Source of the DNA: Tethya wilhelma | Taxonomy: Eukaryota > Porifera > Demospongiae > Tethyida > Tethyidae | Assembly: GCA_964030475.1 (NCBI GenBank) | Contig: CAXIPT010000004.1 | Coordinates: forward strand, 1,030,385 to 1,094,384 | DNA: 64,000 bases | Reading direction: 5' to 3' | In this document: piece by piece, positions 1 through 13,500 of the stretch | Layout of the letters: each line of letters opens with the position of its first letter | Position numbering within the stretch: the first letter of the stretch is position 1 | Notes under the pieces: generated by a model | The model's input: the letters and a program-made list of their open reading frames with translations, nothing else | Told to the model about the DNA's origin: nothing | Databases searched by the model: none | Position numbers and translations under genes: made by a program

Positions 1-1759
1 CATTAAGTGAGAGCATACATGAGGCAAATAGAGCAGCTGCTGGAAGAGATGAAATGTCTTCCCAGTCCTCTAGCTCTAAAACCAAACTCAGGATGAATCA
101 ACCAGGAAAAATATTGAATTCTTTCCCTGAAGGTGGAGGTAGGTTGAAGAGTATACGTAGAGGAATTGATTGTGTACACTGCATATACTGCAATTTAATG
201 TCATTATAATTGAAGGTTTGTCAATAGCAGTTATATAGGAGTAAGAGAGAATAATGCACGATTGAATACAGCCTTCTCATGGCAGTTAAGGAAGGTCTCT
301 GCATGCACCCCGTTAAACATTGCATTACCTAATGCAATGCGAACAAATCACTAGGCAACCCGCACCATGCACATTATCGATGAGGTTATCTTTAATTTAC
401 AGTCACGAGTAGGAGATAGTCACCTATGCTCTTCAAAAATCAAGGCTATGATACGCTAATATATAATATGACGTCATAAATTACACATAAAACGACTACC
501 GTAATCCTCTGCACGTGATACACATGTGCCGAGGCTTAATTAATCTACCAGATGACCAATAATTATTAATAATAATGTATGGTGGAGCTAAATCACCAAA
601 TTTAAATTGCCCAATCATACTAAAATGCAAATCCCCCAAATTATAAACCCACCAAATTTATCTGCAATACTATAATAAATTATATGGTATACCATTAATT
701 ATGTCGCAATGATTTACTCACAATAAAATGCATGCAGGTCACGTTCTAGGTACTTCCAAGGACTCCCCTCCTCTCTCCACTCAAACTACTCAACCTCAGC
801 CAACCTCCAATGATGCAGCTTCTGATGGAAGTAGTTCTTCCTCTTCACCCACACAAAAATGGGATCGTTCCAAGGCACATGCCTTGTTGGATCGACTTGA
901 GAAGGAGCGTAAACTGCAACAGGAACAGTCAATAAGCAGTCCATCATCAACTCAACCTCCAAAACAAAATAATAAATCTGGTCCAAAAGAGAGAGCATTA
1001 TTAAGAGAAAAACAACCTTTGAGTAAAGATTCTGACTCATCTAGTCAATGCCCACCAACCCAACTGAGTGTCACGGAAACTACCCTTAAAGCATCACTAG
1101 TAACTGTTGACAAATCAGCTACTCCAAAAACTTCACGTTTTCCAGATATTGAGATATCTGAGGATTGTGAATCAGGACTTTTTGAAATGATAGCAGAAAA
1201 GGTTAAAAAATGGGAATTTCTTGGTCGTTCCTTGAACCTTGAAGATGAGCTGCTTGAAACCATCGACAAGAATAATCACTTCAGAGGAGAAAAGTGCATG
1301 AAGATGCTATTTGAATGGAAGAAGGAGTTTGGACATCAAGCAACATACGCTAAACTTAAAGGAGCACTGAAGAATACCCTTCGTGAAGACTTGCTTGAAG
1401 AGCTTGAAACAATTATCCCTGATTCAATAAGCCTCACAGATATGAACATTAATAGTAAAGAGTACCAACTTCAGCTCAAATCTGACAGACTTTCTGAAAC
1501 TGATTTGGCAAGAATCAAGGAAAGTTTTCAAACTAGTAAAGATGACGGCTTGAGCACGGCCATCGTGACAATGTCATTTTTAAGTAGTCCGTCTGAAGTA
1601 AAAAATGAAGGGCCGCCTTGTTCAGTGTGTTGTTATAGTTTTACTGTTAATTTGTGTGAAGAGAGTTGTGTGAGTATTGTAGAAGCTTTGTGTTCGTATG
1701 CTGCTGTTATGAAGCATGCTAATTCTGTCTTGTTTTCTGTGCAATATTCTTTGTTATAG
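1..1759 (+). CDS. Death-domain protein, 3' part (paralog of the gene at 59588-63600)
   Basis: Two exons are visible: 1-138, which continues upstream of the window, and 738-1759. The donor follows G138 and the acceptor precedes 738, and the phases match. The first part is low-complexity Ser/Pro/Gln sequence with a conserved helical patch (WDRSKAHALLDRLEKERK). The middle carries a death domain from about FPDIEISEDC to LLEELETI, with the expected Trp and amphipathic helices. After it comes about 100 residues rich in Cys and Ser that I cannot name but that is conserved in the paralog. DD proteins act as homotypic adaptors in apoptosis and immune signalling; the partner cannot be told. Exon 2 is intronless, whereas the paralog spreads the same segments over three exons and has a long extra middle. 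An AATAAA lies near 1982. The DD call is firm, the specific function unknown. Confidence 0.8.
488..538 (+). repeat. Terminal fragment of the 54784-55508 element
   Basis: This stretch of intron 1 of the first gene matches the right end of the element that interrupts the dead-caspase exon. It includes AACGACTACC, CTCTGCACGTG and the terminal GTGCCGAGGCTT. The rest of the intron (139-737) is AT-rich; I see only short inverted patches in it. Confidence 0.6.
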
Positions 1760-2190
1760 TCTTTGACCCTGTTATAGGTTTTAATTTGTGTATGCATGTA
1801 TGTTTAATAGTAATTATACTTACTAGAATCTACTATTGCATGTGTTTATTCACTTTATTCTCACCTTGTATATATTGTTACTATATGAAATGACTAGTGT
1901 TATAGACTATTAAATTTTAAGTTAATTCTGTAGTTCAGTTGTTCTTTGTATATTGTATTGTGGGTATAGTTGTTAAGTATAAATAAATGTTTATTGTAAT
2001 AATCAACTTGATCTTGAGAAGTTACCATATTATTCTTAGTGTATAATGTTTTATTCAGTGTTTCTTATTTTGTATATATAATTATATATTTGCTGGTTTT
2101 CCAGTCAGTTAAAATTGACCACTACTGAATTAGCTTCACAGGCAGCATGCATGTCTCATTCTGTTTTCAGAGTGTCTCATTGATCGGTGA
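1760..2190. other. 3' UTR and intergenic spacer between genes 1 and 2
   Basis: No coding signal. The sequence from about 2030 to 2210 is recognisably similar to the reverse complement of about 58390-58940 (shared tracts such as GTGTCTCATTGATC and ATGCATTCTGGTTCTGG). This shows that the duplication includes non-coding flanks. The right-hand copy carries a MITE here that the left lacks. Confidence 0.6.
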
Positions 2191-2338
2191 ATGCATTCTG
2201 GTTCTGGCCCCACCCAGTTTCACGTGCAATTTATAGTACTCGCTATTCTCCAACAACTTGCAACAAGAGAACACGACGAAGTTGATATCATCATGGTTGT
2301 TATAATAGATATAGGTACGTATGACTATGTGCTGTGTG

Positions 2339-2404
<66 letters not shown>

Positions 2405-4566
2405 CATAGATATACTATATATCTATGGTGTGTGTGTGTGTGTGTGTGTGCTTGCGTACATCTTCACACTAGCTACTTGTCACTGTACATGTTGCATGCA
2501 GAGGTAAGTAGCAGAAGGGGTTCTCTCCCCAGCTAAGTATAATTATTATACTATGCCTTATATTGCAGCTCCTGATGATTATTACAAAGTAATATCCTAT
2601 TTGGAGAAATTGGACCACACTCAGATTAGACACCTTGGCCATGTGTTAGGCTTGGATCCAGATCGTCTCGACAAAATGAGTGAATTACCTCGAGAGATGG
2701 TTGGAGCCTGGCTACGAACAGAAGACAATGTGATGGAGAAATCAGGCACACCTACGTGGAACGTTTTAATAAAATCCCTGGAAAAGATTAATCAGAATGA
2801 GCTTGCTGATAAAATTCGTAAGGAAAAGTTCTCGCAACCAAGTAAGTGAGTGTTAGTGCTTGGCCATGGATGGTTACCACTAGCACACTAAGGAATGAGT
2901 TGTAATTGGACAGCACCATGCACAGACCACTAATTAAAGCCATATCCCCTGCAGCTCGCCAAGCTGCATGTTGTCATTTTTACTCAGAAATGCACTCATG
3001 TGCAATAATCTGTTCATGCTGTGTTGTAATTAAATTCCCAGTGTCGGGTCAGTTGTGGAAGGTATAACAACAACAAAAAAGAGAATATCCATATTTATTA
3101 TCATGATAATGGCAGCACTTCACAAAATGGTACCAGCAATCCGTTTTTCTAAGCAATCTTACACTTAGTTGTTCCTAGGCTTCTTCCTCACATTCGAAGA
3201 AAATAAATACAAGGGAGGAGGCTGAGAATGCAGCTAGTTACTATTATTCTGTTTGAGTCACTAAAATATTATTAATGGCAGCAGGCAATTATTATACTGA
3301 GTGCATGTGTCATTATTATAGCACCCTGGTATCATGCTATTGTACATCTCTCTCTATATATATAGAAGTATCATTGGCCGTGATCACTGAGCAACCACAA
3401 GATGTCAAAGGTGAAATTGGCCAAAGAGCAACCTTAAAATGCCAAGCCGAAGGCAGTGGAAAACTCTTGTACAAATGGTTCAAGTCAACCACTCGAGGTG
3501 GTGAAAAATCACCACTGAAAAAGAGCAACGATGGCATACTAGAATTCAACAAGCTAAGTCAACAAGACTTAGGGTACTATACGTGCCGAGTTAAACAAGT
3601 TTTGGATGGTGCTAGTAAATCAGCTCCAACTATTCTAGAATCTGTTACAGTAGAAGTCAGTGTGACATTGACTGAAAATGAGCACTTGGATCACCAGAAA
3701 AAAGGTATACCTATATATATATCGAATACCGCTTAATTTTCGTGGTACTTAACTTTCGCGGTTTTCGCAGATCGAACGTTATCCGCGAAAATTATTCAAC
3801 GAAAAATTGCGTGCTCATATGCGTGCACACACGAATGATATCAATCCGCGAAACTTATTCAACGAAAATCTGCAATAGCGCAATCCGCGAAAATTAAGTA
3901 ACCTCGAAAATTAAGCGGTATACGGTATATATATACCGTATAGCTGGAAATATTGACGGTCAAAAAATTTGACGGTTTGCTCCGCAGAACGTAAAATAAA
4001 AATATTGACGATTTTAAATTTGACGATTTGCGCATGCACATAATACATTCATATACGGCGCCCAAAATATTGGCGGATTTAAATTTGACGATTTGGACTT
4101 TGACCGTCAAACCGTCAAATTAAAATTCCCGTCAATATTTCCGGCTATACAGTATTCATACAGTATAGGTACATTCCACAAGAGGTACAAAAGCATTAAA
4201 ATTCCATCTGATTTTCATGTGATATAATTGCATTCCATTGAGAATGTGTTAAATTGGTGACTATGTGCTACACTGTCAGAAATAGGTGTAATTTAATACC
4301 TTTTTGGGGTCTCCAAAGTAATGTTTAAGTTTTGCCCTCCTGGAGTGTTATAGAGCACCCCTCAAAATTCACTAGAGTGTTACTTAGCCTCAGCTATTCA
4401 ACATTCTGTAATGTAGCTGCACGCCACCTTTAATAATGTGTCAATTTCATGTTGAAAATTCAGTAAAAAAACGTACTGCATAATTTGTTTCTATGATCTC
4501 GATCTCCAGAGTCTTTCTCTTGACAAATGTCCAGAGAGTTGCTGCTTGTAGCTATGTATACCTGTT

Positions 4567-4610
<44 letters not shown>

Positions 4611-6755
4611 TGCTAAGCAACAGTAGTAGTTAAGCAAGTTTATATGCATTTTAAGTGTTTTTGCATATTTGGGGTGAGCCTAAGCGAGCCCCCTCTTAGT
4701 AGTGTCAGTAACATTAAAACCTGTGAAAGAAACAAGAAGGAGGTCCCTCTAACAAATTCTAGCAACGATTACTAAAGGTTAAAGAGAATGGCATTACTAT
4801 TAGGGAGGGTAAAATTAATAACTGTATGGGTCAGAATGGCAGCTCACAGTTTCTGTCTCGTACGTGTTTCCACGCATTTCCTAATAGTATGTAAGTATCG
4901 TGTCAATGGCTGATTGTGAGTCTGAGATGTTCTTCTTTGCTACTGTCTATATTCTAGCTTGTTTTGTTCCAATTGCTGCTATAATATCATTCACCATGCT
5001 TGCAAATATTATAATGCTTGATTATCAGCTAGCTCTACGTGTTTCTCTCCGATTTTTTCAACTTTTCTCATATGGAATTCAGAGAGCAGTGATTGAAGCA
5101 TGGCAGGACCACTCACTAAGCTTACAGTGCAAGACACTGCTAAATAGCTTGCCTGCTGACCACACATGTGTATATTCTTGACATCTCAGTATACCTCATA
5201 CACCAGCATGTTTACCATGCAGTACATATCTGGCCAGGAAGACTGAAAATTGAAAAATAGGTCTATACAAAGAAACTACAGCTGCATAGAAACTTGTATA
5301 TGCATGTAGTCCTATAATAGTTTACAGACCAGACCACTAATGCTCTTCATTATAAACACAATTCTGTCTTATAGATGGTGCATCGTCATCGGATACTGTA
5401 GAATTGGGATTGCCTGATCCACCTCCCAACCCTCCCTCATCATTACCTTGTCAAAAGGTACATCAATGCATGTATATATGTGTACACACACACATGCTAT
5501 AGCTGTTAATATGTTTTACTACAATAGTATTATCATAATAATTGGAATAAGTACATAATAAATTACAATTTTTTATAATATTGGAATAAAGTACTAAATT
5601 TCACATCTCGTTAATTTTGGATTGCAACTATAATATTTAATGTTTTTGGGGGTTTTTTGCTGTTGTGTTCAGGATCAAGCAATACCACATCTCACCGATT
5701 TCAGAAGTGTCACTCCTCTTTCAAAATCGGGATTGGATACTTCTGCTTACGGAATTTGGAGACTGAAAGACATCCATGACAGACTGAATGGAGAGGGCAT
5801 AGTCATAGCTATAATAGACAATGGTGTCAACTATGCTCATGACGCATTCCAAGCAGCAAAGCCATTTTCTAAAGAAGAGAGACGATTAAGTGGAAAACGA
5901 TACCTGCCAACAGGAGGGACTTCAGATAAATGGGGGGTTCCGGAGAGTGGTGACACAGCTAGTCACGGAACCATGGCTGCTTTTATTGCTGCTGGGGAGC
6001 CATATGGTAATGTCCAGAGTAGAGGGGTTGCCCCTAAATCAACTCTATGGATTTGTTCAGTTGGGAAGGATTACGATGAAGATTCTATTATCAATACCCT
6101 CAAACATTTGATCAAAATAAAGAAGTCGGAGAAACCGGAATGGAAGAAATTTTCACCGGATATCGTTTCCATGTCATTTGGCTTAGAATACAAACCAACT
6201 GATGCAAATCAAAAGACAATGGCAGAACATCTGAAAACTCTTAGTGAAGAAGGAGTGGTCTTAGTTGCCGCTGCTGGTAATTATGGAAATCTAAAAGGAG
6301 GCATTCAATTTCCAGCGACCGAACCAGAAGTGATTTGTGTGGGAGCTCATGGAAAGGTAGGAGGGAAGATGGAAATTTCTCCTGGAAGTGTTGACTGTTA
6401 TGCTCCAGGAGAAGCTGTGCTACACCCACATGACACTAGTAATACAGGATCATTGAGTAGTTCCGGCACTTCTTGTGCTGCTCCTGCCGTTTCCGGCCTG
6501 ATAGCTCTTTTGCTTCAGTTTTCAGAGCATTACGTGACAGATGAAGAACTAAAGAAAGAATATCGAAAACCTAGTTTCTTGAAACACTTCTTGAGGACAC
6601 ATAAGTTGGCCGGTGATCCTTACGTGCTTGATCCAGTCACCACATTCTTTGAAAAAGAATTCCTTGAATATGAAAAGGAACAATTGAAAAAACAAGTTGA
6701 ACATTTGTCAGCTTGTGCAAGCAAATCCAGCAGTAATCAATTCAATGATAGCTAG
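2191..6755 (+). CDS. Death domain - Ig domain - subtilisin-like (S8) protease
   Basis: Exons 2191-2314, 2569-2841, 3366-3704, 5375-5457 and 5673-6755 splice in frame to about 633 residues. Residues 42-132 are a death domain (LGHVLGLDPDRLDKM, then MVGAWLRTEDN). Residues 133-245 are an Ig domain with Cys in ATLKCQ, the core Trp (YKWFK) and DLGYYTC. After a Pro-rich linker comes a subtilase with the full S8 machinery: Asp322 (IIDNGVNY), His371 (SHGTMAA), oxyanion Asn476 (AAAGNYG) and Ser540 (SSGTSCAAP). I see no signal peptide or propeptide, so a cytoplasmic protease is likely. DD followed by Ig and then a protease copies the order in the paracaspase MALT1, but with a different protease fold. 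The first exon (start at ATG 2191) is the least certain part. Domains and catalytic residues are read directly; the MALT1-like role is inference. Confidence 0.85.
2339..2452 (+). repeat. TG microsatellite in intron 1 of the DD-Ig-subtilase gene
   Basis: Two (TG)n tracts, 2339-2398 and about 2428-2450, are separated by a short AT-rich stretch. The open frames across them are repeat artefacts. Confidence 0.9.
3727..3920. mobile_element. Palindromic MITE, TACCG family A
   Basis: It starts TACCGCTTAATTTTCG and ends CGAAAATTAAGCGGTA. Internally it is rich in CGCGAAAA and its complement. It lies in the intron between the Ig exon and the linker exon and carries no coding capacity. Confidence 0.75.
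3934..4154. mobile_element. Palindromic MITE, TACCG family B
   Basis: Inverted ends TACCGTATAGCTGGAAATAT and ATATTTCCGGCTATACAGTA enclose repeats of GACGGTCAAA / TTTGACGGT. It lies about 13 bp after a family A element in the same intron. The rest of the intron (4155-5374) holds a (TG)n run at about 4569-4603 and no other structure I recognise. Confidence 0.75.
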
Positions 6756-7307
6756 TTCAGTATCTTGTCACGGGGAACTTGCATCGACTCACTTAAACAA
6801 TAACATGTTAGCTATATATCCCTCTTTCAGTTTTTGTGTGTATGTCAATAGTCTACATTTTACATGGTATTTTGTAATTACTGACTGTATGCAAGTGTGT
6901 GTGTAGCTTACTGTGTGTGTGCATGTGTGTGTGTGTGTGTGTGCATGTGTGTTTGAAACAAATAGTTTGCCTGCATATAATGTGTGTGTGTGTATTTGTT
7001 TGCCATTCAACGCCTAGCAACCAAAGCTAATTGCTGGTCAAGTAGTAGTTACTGGCTGGGTGGCCAACTGTTTGCGGCTATATAGGTGAACTCCCAGGGG
7101 ATTACCCTCTATTCGACCGGTTGTGGTCAAAGTTTATGACGCACTGTAATAATTAGTGAACTAAAGTCATTTCCAAGAAAGTTAATAATTAATGTTAACG
7201 TTTATCGATGCTCATGAATAGCTACTTGCTCTGAGCCTATATACAGCTGTCTATTAAGATTCGAATGCACAAGGAAGTTTCAAGAATTCAACTACAATGA
7301 TCAAATT
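6756..7307. other. Intergenic spacer upstream of the first ankyrin-kinase gene
   Basis: It contains TG-rich stretches (about 6893-6990) and then about 300 bp of AT-rich sequence that presumably includes the 3' UTR of the subtilase gene and the promoter of the kinase gene. No further genes are seen. Confidence 0.6.
7092..7107 (+). promoter_or_regulatory. kappaB-like element upstream of the ankyrin-kinase gene
   Basis: The sequence CTCCCAGGGGATTACCC lies about 200 bp before ATG 7308. It matches the layout of the paired elements upstream of the two paralogs at 17499 and 41898. GGGGATTACC differs from the NF-kappaB consensus GGGRNWYYCC at one position, so alone it is weak; the paralog comparison is what supports it. 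Confidence 0.4.
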
Positions 7308-10300
7308 ATGATGGATGGAGTGCAGCCTGTGAAAGATAACCAGTGGAACAAACACAGACTGAGAGAACTCACTGGTTGTGCCGTCAATACACCAGAGAAA
7401 GAGTTTCAAGGTACCTGAATATTAAAGGCTGTGTATTTGTAATATTTTGGTACGAATCATACATCAATAGCGGCATAGGTAGTCTGCATGATTATATATA
7501 TAGTCTAGGCTAAATGCCAGCCTGTTACTGTGTAGTTACTAGCTGGAAAGTTATACTGAAAAAATTATGACACTCTCTTTTCACTAATTCTCTAGATACA
7601 AGGATTTTGTTGAAGTTACCAAGCAACTGTTATGTACAGCTGAAAGATGCTGACACTTTGAGTCTAGCAGAACAACTCAATGTTCTTATGCCTGGAACAT
7701 TTGCTCCAAATGAAATACAATTTTTCCGGCAAGACAATGGCGCCAAGCCTGATATGCAAATGCAAAAGTGTACTTATTTTTTAAACAAACTTCAGCTCCT
7801 AACAAAAACACCATCATCAAGGGCAAAAGTTGTTGAATGCCTCTATCTTGGTCTGAGAAATTTGTACGAACAAAGTTGTGATGTGACTGTAGACACCTAC
7901 TACACCATGGCCTGCTCACTTAGGACAAAGGGTATTTACAAATGTGTGTATTGTTACTGTTACAATGTCATGTGCCTGTGTAGCATGCATGTGTGTGCGT
8001 CATAATGTTCATAAATGAAACTATTGTGTAATGTTGCATGTGAATAGACTCATTCTGAATCAATTTGTAACATTTATACATTTTCAAGTTACATGTGTGT
8101 ACTAATTTTCATGTAGTTCTTAGTTCTCTACGTAAGGGAGACAAGCTACAAAATGAACGAGGTACTTATAGGTCTTACATAATTCCCTTCTCGGTTACCA
8201 CTTTATACTACTCTTAATGTATATACGTAGATCTTGAAGCAATCGTTGCAAACATTAATGGTGGGGAGGATTTTGATCGTGATAAAGCTAACCAGTTGGT
8301 GAGACTCCTAAACATCAATGATGCTCAAATATTCAACAGCTATGGAGAGGTAGCCTTCCAGTGGCTTAAGGAGAAAGGCTCTAAATGTCAGCTTGTTGAG
8401 TTGGTTCTCGCATTGATGAAAAGCCATTTGGGTAGAGTCATGTCCAAGTTACACCCTAGTTGTAAGTTTAGATGTCTATAGAACACTTTAATGGCTTATA
8501 GCTTGTTCAGAGTTCATTCTTGTACTTGTACACTTAGGGAATTCGAAATGGACTCAAATAGTGCATAGCTATATTTGTACACTTCATTCTTCAATAGGTA
8601 TTAGCAACCCCCCTGTTGTCAAGAGATACATACTGAGCTTGCCTTTGGAGGGTCTGAATGAAGTAATAGCCTTCCTGGGTTACACGAGAGACTGTGATGA
8701 AATCAAAGCCCTTGAAGATGCCTGTGTTCACTCTCCTAACATGAAAGCTCAAATGTTTCTCAGGATTTGTCAATTTCCCGACTGTTTGCGTGAAGTGGAT
8801 CAGATTGTTGAGTGTCTGAAGAATGAAGTAGAACACCCATTGCAGAGACAAGGTACATGTACGTACACACGTACAGATATTATGAACGAACTTTTAATGT
8901 TTTTGTTTCTAAATTGTCAGTTTATTTTTCACTTACTTTCAGTTGTACCAAGGAGTAACAGTACTTCAGAGTCTGACCTGACCTCCTCGGTTGCAAAATT
9001 CGTGAGTTTAACTGAGTATTATCATTCTTGTTTGCTACGATGTTCTACACGACCATATAACTTGTGTTCTTTTTTTAGGTTGGAAATGCTACCCAGGTTC
9101 ACCATCACCAGCATATGCATTACCATATCCAGTATGCTGGCCATGGGCCCAACCAAGAGGTGGTACATGCTTCTCCAACACATCCAGGCATTGACGGCAG
9201 GTATGGTATAATATTATGGTTTGTGAATGCACCAAAATTAGCTTTAAAGTTTGTTATGATGTCCAAAGTATTTTTTGCTCAATGGTAGTTATACACCCCC
9301 ATTGTTACTAAATGCACATACACTGTCAACAGTCCCCAATTTAATCGTACTCTATGGCAGCAACAAAGCGAGGCACATCAACCAAAGATAGGACAGCAAG
9401 CGCCTTCAGTGTATCACTTACAAGATGGTAGTGTCCATAATCCTGTGGCAACCAACCCGGTATTGACCAAGGAGCAGCAGTACTCAGATGCAAGTATTAG
9501 TGTGGAGAAGGAGATGGGAACCTCGAGTGGTTCTACTTCCCTTAGTTCACTTGAAACTGACTTTCCAAAACACCCCTCAGTGCCAGCACACAAAGCGGAC
9601 CAAGTAGTACAAGACTCTCAGTTAGCAAATCCTGCAACACATGCACAGTCACCAAGTTTGACACACAAAGCTTATAACGGTTCACAAAATTCACCGAATC
9701 AGCCTGCATTGTCCCCAGAGACCCAACAGATGGTGAGTACCATATGCAAGCCCTTACAAACTGCCTGCCATGTTGTGTGTATATGTAGCAGATACCACAG
9801 ACATCACCTCATCATGTTGTGCTGACTGGACAGGATGGTGGGGAAAGGTATGCACTATCAATTTGTAGCTATGGTAACAAACCTTGTACCCAGTGAACTT
9901 TATAGTTGTGATAAATAAACAAAAGTCACAATGTTATGCTACACACAGGAACAGTGACTCCCTTAGTGGGGAAGTCCAGCAACCACAAACAGTGAGTAGT
10001 GCTAGTTTTTGTTGATGAATGCACAATATTTATTATACTCACATACATGACATTGTACAAGTAAGATGTTACTATGATAATGTATGTGGCCTCTCAAAAT
10101 TAATGTTAGGTTAACTCTGATTTTGATGGTGAGAAATTCTTAATCCACTGCATGTTCAAAGAATGGGACATGGTGGATGCTATGATTGACTCAGCTATTG
10201 GACCAATTCCTATTGAGCAACAGCAGTCTGATGAAAGTGTTAGTTAATTGCCACAGTTGTATCATAATAAGTTAATTTTGAATGCTAAGAATTTTACATC

Positions 10301-10541
10301 ATAGCCTTTATGTTATTGTCCAGACTGGAAAGAATGCTTTTCACTACATCTGTGCAAATGGAAATCTGGATCGAGTGAAAGCAATGATTTTGAAAGGCGC
10401 TGACTTGGCACATACCGACAATGTAAGTAACTACATAGTGAATCCACGGTAAGTTAACATTATTCAGTTGTTTTCAGTCTGGCTGCTTGACCTAGCCTCC
10501 CCCACCTCTTTCACACACATGCACAGCATGGCAACTAGTTT

Positions 10542-10590
<49 letters not shown>

Positions 10591-13500
10591 ATGGATTATC
10601 AGTTCTTCACTACAGAGAAGTCCTAAGTAATGTTGAGTTACTCACTCTCTTGCTGATCAAGTTTCATGATAATAATAAGTCAGTGGATCCTCCCAGTAAA
10701 GTAAGCTATCACATGCACTGTGATCCTACAATGCATACCATAATTAATGCCAAGCTTGCTTAATGACAAAAATTATTGTAGTAAAGTCATTATTGTGATA
10801 AACACGCACACACTATTAACACTTCAAGCAACATTATGTTACTCCATTACTGCAAGCTATCAATGACTTTGGTGAGAGAGCCTACCCAGCCGTTGAGTGT
10901 TTGTTAAAGTATGATGCTTCAGCAGACGGACACAAAAAGGTTATACATTAGCAGAACAAAACAGTAGGTACAGTGTATTCATAGTGCTTGTTCATGATTA
11001 CAGGCACATTCTCGACCTTTGACCCTGTCAAGTCAGTTAGGATCACTGAAGTTGGTGAAACTGCTGGTTGGGTTTGGTGCTGACATGAACATTCAAGACA
11101 AGGAAAGCAACACCCCTGTCCTTGTAGCTTGTAAAGAAAGTCGATGGGAGGTTGTTAGATATTTGCTTGACCAACATAGAGTAAAGCTCAACCTATCAGA
11201 CAGGACTGGTACAACTCCACTATTTGAATGCATAGCAAAATGTCAGTACGAATTGGTTGAAAAGCTTCTACAGTTAGGAGCACCTGCCAATTGCAGTAGG
11301 GTAAGTATAGCTAGCATGCTTTCTAATTTTGATTGAAAGTAACAGTACATGAATGCATGAAGTTTCATTTGTGTTATGCTTTATCCACTACTCCCGTAGC
11401 ATTATTGCAGATTACTGGACAGCACTCATATGCTACTATTTTAACTTTACAATTATTTTTGTACAGCATCGTTCCGGTTATGAATCAATGGGCAGTGTTG
11501 AAGAAACCCCTCTAGCACTTGCATGTGCTCTTGGTCTCATAAGATATGCTCAAGTCCTTCTTGATTACGGGGCAAAGATTAACTATATGTGTTCGGTATG
11601 TCAATCAAGTGCCAAGATACCAATAGCCTATAATTGTTATCTCGGTGCCAGTGTGAAAGTTGCCAATTCTTTCAAATCGATCTTATCCTTTTATTTTGAA
11701 TTCTGTTTCCCCAGGGTACGGTTCCACCTATTGGGTTTGCAATAATTGGTCGCAAGAATGAGATGGCTAACTTTCTTCTAAACCAATCATCACTTGATAA
11801 ATCGATGAGTGGGCTCACTGGTCCTGTAGTGATTTCTGTTAAAACCCAAAACTTTGAATGCACCAAGATGCTTCTAGACTGTTTAGGTGGACCTCAAGAG
11901 GCACTAACTAAAGCTACTGACTATGGGCTAACAGATTTGAAGAATCACGTTGAGACATACTTGGCTTTCAATCCACACAATGAGGTATAAAAATTATATC
12001 ATACGTACGGTAGTACGTATAGTAGGAATGGGCCGACTGTCCCATAGACACAATACAAAATGTTTATGCTCATAAACTTTCAGAGAATGACAGCTAAGCC
12101 TTCAGACATGGATTAAAGCCTCCCTTGGATAGTTTTCTAAGTGCATACATCAACAAAACTCACAGAAACTCTCTAGAGCACTCAGGAGAGAGCGCTGGCG
12201 GGAAGCCAGAACAGTGCAATTTTGTTTTCTTCTTCCTTCCTAACTGACAAACTTGAACGCGATTTCCAGACAAACAAAAGGCATTCAGCCAGCTTTAACT
12301 GTACAGTGCAACTTGACTTCATCCGAACTACGTCCTTTTATACTCGTTTGGTGCCTAAAAGCTATGTAACAAACAAAATCTAGGCATTTTAAAACTCTGA
12401 TATAAAATACTGTACTTGCATGTAGCCATCTTGATGTAGGTAAAGGTCGTCAACAGACCACGTGGTTTGCATGCATATAATGCGCATGCGCATCCAGTGT
12501 ATATACTTGAAAGCAGTAGCTCATGTTTTTTGTAGAGACTGACCAGTCTCTGATAGCTTCTACTCCATTGCAATTGAGCACCTTAGTGTTGGAAAAAGTG
12601 AACAAACAAGTATAGTAAAAATTTCAAAAAAATTAGCAGTGTAGGAATGGGCAGTGCTGCAAAAAGAAAGGAAACAAGGCTGGGACTTTAAATGTCGGCA
12701 CATGACTACTTCATTTTCAAGCTCATATAGGTTGCCTGTATACCTTCTAATTTATTTATGACTTAATTGGAATCAGAATTTTAATCATGATTCTATAATT
12801 ATTATAATAATATCAATGGGCATGTACATGTATAGCATTGTTTGAACCATATCAATATTTATTTTATATGACTGGATACATGAGGAATTGAAAATGAAAA
12901 TGAAGTAGTCATGTGCCGACATTTAAAGTCCCAGCCTTGTTTCCTTTCTTTTTGCAGCACTGCCCATTCCTACACTGCTAATTTTTTTGAAATTTTTACT
13001 ATACTTGTAATTATTATTAGTTAAAATGTATGTACTGCTGAATTAGTTAGAATCAATTTTATATACTGCCCATAATAAAGACAAATTTTGGATCAGCTGA
13101 TGTTCATTCAAGCAATCCTCAAGGCACGTTACAGAATTCCAGATCTGTGCATTCAGCATTCATGCAATCTGGACTTGGTCAAGATTATGAACTACGAGCA
13201 CAGTCAGATGATGTCTTGAGGCAGTTCTGTGAGATATGTATGAAAGTAGTGAAGAAAAAGCTTGACGTAAGAACCGACAATCGCACTTGTTGCAATGGTT
13301 ATGTAGTATTTGCATAGATTAATGTTTGATCCACATTATCTATTATATTTTCAGCTGAATGTACTTGCTGAAGTTACAAAAGCCGAGTGTATGGAAGTGT
13401 CTAACTTCTTTCGAAGATGTGCCAGGAACACTCAAGTAAGTATTAGCTATGTTGAGTTCAAACAAATTTAATGCATGGGCATTAAATTGTCTCATCAAAT

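Noticed and set aside
4900..5181. 93-codon open frame with a hydrophobic stretch in the DD-Ig-subtilase intron
   Set aside because: No family resemblance and no counterpart in the paralogous genes; it lies wholly within an intron.
2191..6755. Bacterial transfer as the origin of the subtilase
   Set aside because: The S8 exon sits behind spliceosomal introns, has three diverged paralogs here and base use like its neighbours; nothing in this window indicates recent transfer.
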